From JABWCQ01 sp964530625 (GTDB lineage Bacteria > Electryoneota > RPQS01), in assembly GCA_964530625.1 (NCBI GenBank), contig CAZHAK010000053.1, positions 1 through 5,051 of the forward strand: 5,051 bases of DNA, read 5' to 3'. Shown in pieces: positions 1 to 5,051 of the stretch (position 1 is the stretch's first letter; each line of letters opens with the position of its first letter). The notes below the pieces were generated by a model. The model was given only the letters and a program-made list of their open reading frames with translations. It ran no database searches and was not told the DNA's origin. The position numbers and the translations under genes are program-made.

Positions 1-566
1 CGGTTTATGCCGACAAAGCGGCAGAGACTTACTACTCAGCTGTGGAACGGCATTTGCGTTCTTTACCTTCGCTCGAAATCGGCTATCGCGCGACAGGACA
101 GGATTTTCCTGTTGAAGGACTTGACGGTCGGTTGGCCTTCCTAAGACCGGACGGGTTTTATCATGATACTCCGGAATGGACGCACTGTGAGATGGGATCC
201 GAGCAATGGCGATATTTGAAGGGGCAGAATACGCTCCTGTTGGAGACAGCGGAAGGTAGATCTGAGTGGACGCCCGAGTCTGTGCTATTGAGTTTGAATC
301 AGGAGCTTTTGCCATTTGAATTAGTCAGAAACGAGAACGGCGATACAACGCTGATTCTGGACGCAGTTTCCGCTCAGGTTAACGGACAAGTTGAAATGCT
401 CTTTGACGCCAACAAGCGGGTTCCCAAAGCGATTATTTTCAAGAGTGACGAGGGCTCCGGAAGCCGCTTTGATATCTTGATGTGGAACGAATCTATCGCG
501 ATTGACAGCGCACTCTTCATCCCTCCGAACGTGCCGGATGATAATCGCATTGATTTTAGACAGTAG
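1..566 (+). CDS. lolA: LolA-like outer-membrane lipoprotein carrier protein (5' end cut off by the window)
   Basis: This is a probable periplasmic chaperone that carries lipoproteins from the inner-membrane Lol transporter to the outer membrane. The reading frame is open from the window edge (first full codon at base 3) to TAG at 564-566, giving 187 visible residues. GTG at 42 is an internal valine, not a start. The layout fits LolA: an amphipathic opening helix (AAETYYSAVERHLRSL), a strand pair with an RPDGFYHD segment resembling the family's 'RP..F.W', a long run of alternating beta strands, and the ending FIPPNVPDDNRIDF, close to the family's 'F.PP.GV...D'. The first residues, VYA-DKA, look like a signal peptidase I site, so probably only the signal peptide is missing, and the mature part matches the usual length of about 180 residues. 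Sequence similarity to LolA is distant, so the family is more certain than the exact role. The next gene starts 17 bases downstream. Confidence 0.72.
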   Translation, partial: VYADKAAETYYSAVERHLRSLPSLEIGYRATGQDFPVEGLDGRLAFLRPDGFYHDTPEWTHCEMGSEQWRYLKGQNTLLLETAEGRSEWTPESVLLSLNQELLPFELVRNENGDTTLILDAVSAQVNGQVEMLFDANKRVPKAIIFKSDEGSGSRFDILMWNESIAIDSALFIPPNVPDDNRIDFRQ

Positions 567-583
567 CAATTGATTCGCCACAA

Positions 584-1705
584 ATGAAAAGCCGCACGTC
601 GAAGATTTTACTTAGCCTTGGGATAAGCGGATTCTTTCTCTATTTAACCGCATTCAAACCTCGTTTTATTTCGCTTTTCAGCGGTGCGTTGCCGCCGGGC
701 GAGGCATTGATTGGTTCGCCACGCTTCAATCTCGGCGAGCTGGGCTCAGTTATCTCGCACGCGCAATGGAGATACATCGTGATTGCGGGTGTTGTCTTTT
801 ATGTCACACAACTCCTACGGGCGTGGCGGTGGCAATGGACATTGCGCACGCTTACGGAGATCAAATTGACTCCGACGTTTGGCGCGATGACGATTGGTTA
901 CATGACGAACAATCTGTTACCGATGCGTTTGGGTGAGGTCTATCGCGCACAGGTGATTCATCAGTTGACTGGACTCTCGCGGCCCGCGGCTTTCGGAACG
1001 ATTGTCGCCGAGCGTTTGATTGACTTGATCTACATGGTGCCGTACATCGCAGCGGCTTTGATCATCTACCCGCTGCCGGACAAGCTTAAGACCGGGGCAT
1101 ATCTGTTGTCGGCGGCGGCGCTGGTGCTGGGTGGTTTTTGTGTTTGGCTTGCGCTGGATCGAGTGCGCGCACTGTCGATGGCGAGAGTCGTTTTGAACGT
1201 GCTGCCCGACAAAATCGGCGACAAAGTTTATGATGTTTTGTCCACGTTCAGCGCGGGGCTTGGAGTAATGGGCCGCCGTGAGCTGGTATGGCCGATTGCG
1301 ATTTCGTCGCTTGCTCTGTGGGCGATGTACGCGTACATGGTGTATTTGATCATGGCCGCAGTAGGCTTGACTGGGGCGGCATATCCCATGATTCATGACG
1401 ACCTTGTTGGCTCAGTGCTGGTGATGCTCGTGGTAACAACAATTGGGTTTATAATCCCCGGCGCACCGGGTGCTGTTGGGACTTATCACGGCATCGCGGT
1501 GTTAGGATTGAGTTTGTTTAATGTTCCGGGCGACCGCGCTGCGGGTTTTGCGGTCTTGCTCCATGCGTTGAACTACATCCCGTTGACTCTTGTAGGATTG
1601 TTGTTCTTCTGGAAGTACGGTCTGTCATTCCAGAATCGCGTGATAGAAACGACTAACGGATCTGAAGTCGGAAAAGTTGAAACGGCGTCAGGCCGTTTGT
1701 CCTAA
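584..1705 (+). CDS. Flippase-like / lysylphosphatidylglycerol synthase TM-domain membrane protein (UPF0104 type)
   Basis: This is an inner-membrane protein of 373 residues with about eight hydrophobic segments, roughly at residues 8-24, 62-79, 98-114, 147-163, 172-190, 235-262, 273-293 and 325-343. Three family marks are visible: NNLLPMRLGEVYRA at 109-122, ER..D at 143-147, and the glycine/proline-rich PGAPGAVGTYHG at 292-303. These place it in the family of the membrane half of MprF and of AglD-like proteins. Members are proposed to move or present lipid-linked molecules in the membrane. No catalytic lysyl-transfer domain is attached, so it should not be called an LPG synthase, and its substrate is unknown. 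The ATG at 584 has no in-frame ATG, GTG or TTG between it and the preceding stop, and no clear Shine-Dalgarno sequence, so translation may depend on ribosomes ending the lolA-like gene. The co-polymerase/kinase gene follows within 14 bases, which suggests envelope glycan or glycolipid work. Confidence 0.88.
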   Translation: MKSRTSKILLSLGISGFFLYLTAFKPRFISLFSGALPPGEALIGSPRFNLGELGSVISHAQWRYIVIAGVVFYVTQLLRAWRWQWTLRTLTEIKLTPTFGAMTIGYMTNNLLPMRLGEVYRAQVIHQLTGLSRPAAFGTIVAERLIDLIYMVPYIAAALIIYPLPDKLKTGAYLLSAAALVLGGFCVWLALDRVRALSMARVVLNVLPDKIGDKVYDVLSTFSAGLGVMGRRELVWPIAISSLALWAMYAYMVYLIMAAVGLTGAAYPMIHDDLVGSVLVMLVVTTIGFIIPGAPGAVGTYHGIAVLGLSLFNVPGDRAAGFAVLLHALNYIPLTLVGLLFFWKYGLSFQNRVIETTNGSEVGKVETASGRLS

Positions 1706-1710
1706 GTTTT

Positions 1711-1717
1711 GAGGTGA
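1711..1717 (+). promoter_or_regulatory. Shine-Dalgarno GAGGTGA that decides the kinase start
   Basis: GAGGTGA matches the 16S anti-Shine-Dalgarno complement over seven bases. It lies just before TTG at 1720. The other candidate start, GTG at 1714, sits inside this motif and so would have no ribosome binding site of its own. This favours TTG 1720, although GTG 1714 would add only two residues. Confidence 0.55.
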
Positions 1718-1719
1718 AT

Positions 1720-4014
1720 TTGGATTTCAAAGACAACACAGGTCGGTTTTCCGAGTATTTCCGCATATTATTTCGCGGTCGATGGATAATCATCGGCAGC
1801 TTCTTTGCGGTGGTCGCTGCAACAACATATTTGACATATCGCATGCAGCCGGTTTATGTAGCATCTGCGAGTGTCATGATTCTGGACTCGGATCCGGTTG
1901 ACGCAACCATTCGCAACACTGACCCCGCGCCTTTTCGGAAATCACGAAACCTAAATGAGTCTGAGTTATTGCGCAGCCGCAGGATCGCCGAAGACGTGTT
2001 GCGATCATTGGCCGATTCTCCGTATCGCACGGAACTAAACATCATGCGCGAAACGGATCAAGAGGGAAACACGATTACGTTCGATGATCGTGTTCGTTCG
2101 CTTCGTGATGCGACCAGCGTGGAAAATCTAAAGGACACGGATGTCCTGCGCGTTGTAGTACGTGCATCATCAGCATTTGAAGCATCGTTTCTGGCGAATG
2201 CAGTTTCGGAAGAGTACTACAGATATAAGCTGCGTAGTGCGCGTGGCGAGATTTCAGAGATTCGGCAATTTCTTGAGCAGCAGCTCGAAGTGATTCGTGA
2301 CCAGCTTTCTCAGTCGGAAGAGCTTGAGAGGGCCTACAAAGAGAGTCGCGGCGTGGCGTCAATGGATGATGAATCACGAACTCTTGTAGAGCAATCCACA
2401 GGCATGCACGTGCTTTATAATCAGACTGAGAGTGATTTGAACGCCGAGTTGCGGCGCATGGACTATCTCAAACGTCAATTGACCGATGTTCGCGGCACGA
2501 TGGTCGAGGACATGGGCAACATAACGAGTCCGATCATTGAGACCTTGCAGAAAGAAATCGCCGACAAGCAGTCACGGCAAGCCTCGCTGGTGTCCAACCC
2601 CGGACCCGGCACAGAAATCACGATTAATGCTCTCGAGAACGAGATCGAGACGATCAAAGGTAAGCTTGTCGAAGAGGTTCGCAAGATCGCCGGTGGCAAA
2701 GGCTCGCTGGATCCGCTGAAGACTTCGCAGGATTTGTTCGACGGTATTCTAAAGAGTGAAGTTGAGATCAAGGCGTTGACGGCGCGCGCAGAAGCGCTTC
2801 GTGAAGCTATCGCCAATATTGATTATGACCTTGACCAGTTGCCGGAAAAGACGCTGGTTCTGGCCCGCCTAACCCGCGACCGAAAGCTGAATGAAGAGTT
2901 GTATCTTCTGCTGAACGAGAAGTATGAGGAGGCCCGAATCAGCGAGGCCGCGAAATCCGCCGGAGTTGAAATAGTGGACTCCGCCAAGCCGCCGGAGTTT
3001 CCAGTCAAGCCGCGCAAAAAGCTGAACATTTTGTTTGGTATGCTGTTTGGCTTGGCTTTGGGTGTCGGCATCGCGCTCCTGATAGATCTTTTGGATGATA
3101 CGATCAAGACTCCTGAAGAACTTGAGCGCATGAACTTGACGGCCCTCGGGACGATTCCGATCGTGAATATCGAAGACATTCGTCGTCGTATGAAGCGGCA
3201 AGGCAAGGAGTTGACCCCGCAGGACGAAGCGCGAATCGAGTCGAAGATGATCACTCGGTTTTCGCCGAAGTCGCCGATCAGTGAGGCGTATCGCAGCTTG
3301 CGCACCAATATTCAGTTCTCTGATATTGATAACCCCAAGCGCGTGATCCTAATGACATCGTCAGCGACGAAAGAAGGAAAATCCACGACGTGCGTGAATC
3401 TTGCCATCACATTCGCACAGACCGGCTCGCGTGTGCTGCTAGTGGACAGTGATTTGCGCCGTCCAACGTTGCACAACTTTTTCAATGTTGACAAGATGTA
3501 CGGCTTGAGCAACGTGCTAATCGGATCCCTTGCATTCAACGACGTCATCAAGCGCACAGAAGTTGAGAATCTCGATGTAATTACGGCGGGAGATATTCCG
3601 CCCAATCCGGCTGAGATGGTGGCATCGGAGCGGATGAAGGCGTTCTTGGACGAGGCGCGTGGACGATACGATGTCGTGCTGTTGGACAGCCCGCCGGTCG
3701 TGGCTGTCACAGACGCGGCGATTTTGACCACGCGAGCGGATGCCACGATTATCGTCGTGAGTTCCGGAATGACCGGACGCAGTGAATTAAAGCGCGCCCT
3801 CGCACTGATCAAGAGCGTCGGCTCTAACGTCTTGGGCATCGTCCTGAACGGTTTGGACATCAAGAAGATGTACGGGTCTTATTATTACTACTTCCATTAC
3901 TACCAGTACTATTACTATTACGGATCAGAGACTAGTAGCACCAAGAAAAAGAAGACCAGCGTCAAACGGCAGCACGGAGTGAAAGCGCCGTCCGATGTGT
4001 CTGATGTAACGTAA
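1720..4014 (+). CDS. Wzc/GumC-type polysaccharide co-polymerase with C-terminal BY-kinase (tyrosine autokinase)
   Basis: This inner-membrane protein (764 residues from TTG 1720) regulates polymerisation and export of exopolysaccharide or capsule, cycling through oligomerisation and tyrosine autophosphorylation. Domains in order are: a Wzz-type N-terminus with TM1 at about 20-39; a periplasmic region with long coiled coil at about 170-370; a GNVR-like segment at about 373-410; the P..P..P motif at 425-431; TM2 at about 436-456; and a cytoplasmic kinase from about 515. The kinase has EX2RX2R (E522, R525, R528), Walker A ATKEGKST with K554, Walker A' LLVDSDLRRP with D576 and D578, and Walker B VVLLDSPP with D656. 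All key residues are present, so it should be active. The tail carries 12 tyrosines at 718-734, followed by 30 residues containing KKKK. Activator and kinase are in one chain, as in Proteobacteria, unlike the split CapA/CapB of Firmicutes. The length is slightly above the usual 720-750. Which polysaccharide it serves cannot be told here. Confidence 0.95.
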   Translation: MDFKDNTGRFSEYFRILFRGRWIIIGSFFAVVAATTYLTYRMQPVYVASASVMILDSDPVDATIRNTDPAPFRKSRNLNESELLRSRRIAEDVLRSLADSPYRTELNIMRETDQEGNTITFDDRVRSLRDATSVENLKDTDVLRVVVRASSAFEASFLANAVSEEYYRYKLRSARGEISEIRQFLEQQLEVIRDQLSQSEELERAYKESRGVASMDDESRTLVEQSTGMHVLYNQTESDLNAELRRMDYLKRQLTDVRGTMVEDMGNITSPIIETLQKEIADKQSRQASLVSNPGPGTEITINALENEIETIKGKLVEEVRKIAGGKGSLDPLKTSQDLFDGILKSEVEIKALTARAEALREAIANIDYDLDQLPEKTLVLARLTRDRKLNEELYLLLNEKYEEARISEAAKSAGVEIVDSAKPPEFPVKPRKKLNILFGMLFGLALGVGIALLIDLLDDTIKTPEELERMNLTALGTIPIVNIEDIRRRMKRQGKELTPQDEARIESKMITRFSPKSPISEAYRSLRTNIQFSDIDNPKRVILMTSSATKEGKSTTCVNLAITFAQTGSRVLLVDSDLRRPTLHNFFNVDKMYGLSNVLIGSLAFNDVIKRTEVENLDVITAGDIPPNPAEMVASERMKAFLDEARGRYDVVLLDSPPVVAVTDAAILTTRADATIIVVSSGMTGRSELKRALALIKSVGSNVLGIVLNGLDIKKMYGSYYYYFHYYQYYYYYGSETSSTKKKKTSVKRQHGVKAPSDVSDVT
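3871..3921 (+). repeat. Tyrosine-codon (TAY) tract encoding the kinase autophosphorylation cluster
   Basis: Seventeen codons hold 12 tyrosines, in runs of one, four, two and five, broken only by Gly-Ser, Phe-His and Gln. TAT and TAC are mixed, so the DNA is a degenerate triplet repeat rather than a pure one. In Wzc-type kinases the C-terminal tyrosine cluster is the autophosphorylation site. Its phosphorylation state controls oligomer assembly and polymer length. The cluster here is denser than the roughly seven-tyrosine tail of E. coli Wzc. Confidence 0.85.
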
Positions 4015-4137
4015 GGGCGCCTCTTAATCTCGCCAAGCTTCAATCGCCCGCTGCTTCAATGCGGCGGAGTGCCATATCTCTCGTTCAAGTACTGTGCCTG
4101 TAATTCTTCCTCGGCCATATCCCGATTCCCGCGAAAC

Positions 4138-4141
4138 GGAG
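4138..4141 (+). promoter_or_regulatory. Possible Shine-Dalgarno GGAG for ispE start at 4151
   Basis: GGAG lies nine bases before GTG at 4151. The alternative upstream GTG at 4094 has no purine-rich motif in front of it. A four-base match is weak evidence alone, but the resulting protein length agrees with the family. Confidence 0.4.
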
Positions 4142-4150
4142 TACGGTTTC

Positions 4151-5002
4151 GTGCTCAGTTCGCCTGCCAAAGTGAATCTTTCTTTGCGGATCGTCGGTAA
4201 AAGGACCGATGGTTATCATGAGTTGGAGACGGTCTTTCAGGAAGTGGATTGGGCCGATGAAATTGACTTTCGCGAGTCATCCGACTTTTCACTGAAGATC
4301 TCCGGTGCAGACCTCCCCCATGGCAACTCCAACCTGATCGTAAAGGCGGCCCACGCACTAGCCCGTAAGGCAAACCTGCCTTGCTGCGGACAACTTCACT
4401 TAACAAAGGAGCTGCCTCTTCAAGGCGGTGTAGGCGGAGGGTCGTCTAATGCGGCCATCACTCTCATTGGCCTAAACCGCCTTTGGGACTTAAAATGGCC
4501 TGGTAGCCGCCTTGAGCCGATTGCGCGTGAGTTGGGCGCAGACTGCCCGTTCTTTCTTCACGGCGGGCTGGCACGAGCCACAGGCCGTGGAGACGTGATT
4601 GAGCCACTCAATGGGGCCTCAGAGGGCCATTTCGTCCTGGTTTCACCGCCCTTTGGTGTCGAAACGGCGTGGGCTTTCACTCATTTGACTCTCCCCTTGA
4701 CAGAAGTGGAGAAGAATGCTATATTTAGTCCTCTGTGGCTTACAGAGGAGGGTAGCCCCTGTCCACGTGAGTTTTTGCGTAACGATTTGGAAAATATAGT
4801 GTTCCAACGTTATTCTGCTTTAAGAGAGCTGCGAGATCGCCTTCTTGACCTCGGAGCAGCAGGAGCTTTGCTCTCCGGCAGCGGGTCCACATTGTACGGA
4901 ATATTCGATTCAGAACCGACGGCCTTGCGTGCCGCGCAGGTGTTGTCGGGTAACGAGACCTTTCGGGTGAAGGTGTGCCGCGCCGTTGCCCGCGAGCGAT
5001 AA
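4151..5002 (+). CDS. ispE: 4-diphosphocytidyl-2-C-methyl-D-erythritol kinase (IspE)
   Basis: This cytoplasmic GHMP-family kinase phosphorylates the 2-hydroxyl of 4-diphosphocytidyl-2-C-methyl-D-erythritol with ATP, a middle step of the MEP route to isoprenoid precursors. Numbering from GTG 4151, SPAKVNL at 4-10 contains the conserved lysine K7. RTDGYHELETVFQ at 18-30 is the substrate-binding signature. The ATP-binding glycine loop is GGVGGGSSNAA at 92-102. LGADCPFF at 128-135 carries the catalytic aspartate D131, and LSGSGST at 241-247 is the third GHMP motif. The start at 4151 gives 283 residues, the same length as E. coli IspE, and has GGAG upstream. GTG 4094 would add 19 residues with no ribosome binding site, but cannot be excluded. 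The loop has SSN where many family members have SSD; all catalytic positions look intact. It lies 136 bases (or 79) after the kinase gene, and a strong promoter-like sequence is embedded in its 3' third. Confidence 0.95.
   Translation: MLSSPAKVNLSLRIVGKRTDGYHELETVFQEVDWADEIDFRESSDFSLKISGADLPHGNSNLIVKAAHALARKANLPCCGQLHLTKELPLQGGVGGGSSNAAITLIGLNRLWDLKWPGSRLEPIARELGADCPFFLHGGLARATGRGDVIEPLNGASEGHFVLVSPPFGVETAWAFTHLTLPLTEVEKNAIFSPLWLTEEGSPCPREFLRNDLENIVFQRYSALRELRDRLLDLGAAGALLSGSGSTLYGIFDSEPTALRAAQVLSGNETFRVKVCRAVARER
4697..4725 (+). promoter_or_regulatory. Consensus sigma70-type promoter inside ispE
   Basis: TTGACA at 4697-4702 is a perfect -35 box. It is followed by an optimal 17-base spacer and TATATT at 4720-4725, a -10 box with one mismatch. 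TGC at 4717-4719 makes an extended -10. Transcription would start near 4732 and run through the last 270 bases of ispE into the next gene, outside the window. In the protein this stretch encodes LTEVEKNAIF, in the poorly conserved part of IspE before the NDLE segment, so coding constraint on it should be low. No experiment supports it here, and the sigma factor preference of the organism is assumed. Confidence 0.55.
4729..4749 (+). repeat. Perfect 8-bp inverted repeat just downstream of the internal promoter
   Basis: TCCTCTGT at 4729-4736 pairs perfectly with ACAGAGGA at 4742-4749 across a five-base spacer (GGCTT). It starts four bases after the -10 box and so overlaps the predicted transcription start. 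This is where a repressor operator or a hairpin at the 5' end of the RNA would lie. It is inside the ispE reading frame and could be coincidence. No run of T follows it, so it is not a terminator. Confidence 0.4.
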
Positions 5003-5011
5003 AAAGACGTT

Positions 5012-5030
5012 CCCCAGACATTTTTTGGGG
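5012..5030. other. Weak hairpin after ispE
   Basis: CCCCAGA (5012-5018) can pair with TTTGGGG (5024-5030), with one G-T wobble, around a five-base loop. On the + strand no T-run follows the stem, so it is a poor intrinsic terminator for ispE. On the - strand the stem is followed, after six bases, by five T (the A-run at 5001-5005), so it could be a weak terminator for a convergent gene. The remainder of 5003-5051 shows no recognisable gene. Confidence 0.25.
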
Positions 5031-5051
5031 CCTAGGGTCATACTTGCATGG

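Noticed and set aside
917..1396. Long open frame on the - strand opposite the flippase-like gene
   Set aside because: Its protein is rich in Arg, His and Gln with no recognisable domain, and the + strand frame is a well-supported membrane protein; it is a shadow frame.
1831..1860. Perfect TTGACA at 1831-1836 inside the kinase gene
   Set aside because: At 16-18 bases downstream there is no acceptable -10 box (at best three of six matches).
2791..2800. Ten-base perfect palindrome GAAGCGCTTC in the kinase gene
   Set aside because: It lies within a strongly coding helix-forming region and has no associated signal; expected occasionally by chance.
2957..2999. Direct repeat of CCGCCGGAGTT, copies at 2957 and 2989
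   Set aside because: The copies encode different parts of a conserved segment (AGVE and PPEF) in different codon registers; no mobile-element or array structure surrounds them.
3312..3863. Long open frame on the - strand opposite the kinase domain
   Set aside because: The + strand encodes all BY-kinase motifs across this span; the reverse frame has no family features.
4045..4066. GC-rich hairpin between the kinase gene and ispE (six pairs with one bulged C, nine-base loop)
   Set aside because: The stem is short and bulged and no T-run follows, so it does not support a terminator. It may be chance in a GC-rich stretch.
5015..5044. Possible promoter CAGACA, 18 bases, CATACT in the tail after ispE
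   Set aside because: Only four of six matches in each box and a non-optimal spacer; not distinguishable from chance.
5034..5051. Possible start of the next gene (AGGG at 5034-5037, ATG at 5048)
   Set aside because: Only one codon is visible before the window ends, so coding potential cannot be judged.

Overview
The window looks like chromosomal DNA from a Gram-negative (two-membrane) bacterium. Evidence is a LolA-like periplasmic lipoprotein carrier, a Wzc-type one-piece polysaccharide co-polymerase/tyrosine kinase, and the MEP-pathway enzyme IspE. Base composition is roughly balanced, GTG/TTG starts seem to be used, and Shine-Dalgarno signals are uneven. The phylum cannot be fixed from this sequence; an uncultured FCB-group or delta-proteobacteria-like lineage is only a guess.

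Layout, all on the + strand and tightly packed: (1) 1-566, the 3' part of a lolA-like gene that seems to lack only its signal-peptide codons; (2) 584-1705, a multi-pass membrane protein of the LPG-synthase-TM / flippase-like family (UPF0104-type); (3) about 1720-4014, a Wzc/GumC-type exopolysaccharide co-polymerase fused to a BY-kinase, with a very dense C-terminal tyrosine cluster; (4) about 4151-5002 (GTG at 4094 is an alternative start), ispE; (5) 5003-5051, a short non-coding tail with a weak hairpin. The gaps of 17 and 8-14 bases between genes 1, 2 and 3 suggest one transcript. ispE follows after a longer gap of 79-136 bases with no convincing terminator or promoter.

Genes 1-3 are all envelope genes: lipoprotein transfer to the outer membrane, a membrane protein of a lipid/glycolipid-handling family, and control of polysaccharide chain length and export. 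ispE supplies isoprenoid precursors, which include the undecaprenyl carrier lipid needed for polysaccharide assembly, but its position here may just be chance adjacency. No glycosyltransferases, Wza-type exporter or phosphatase lie within the window.

The most notable non-genic signal is inside ispE: a perfect -35 (TTGACA), a 17-base spacer and an extended -10 (TGC-TATATT) at 4697-4725, followed directly by a perfect 8-bp inverted repeat at 4729-4749. It probably serves whatever lies just beyond the window. I see no RNA gene, mobile element, CRISPR array or clearly undescribed multi-gene system here.
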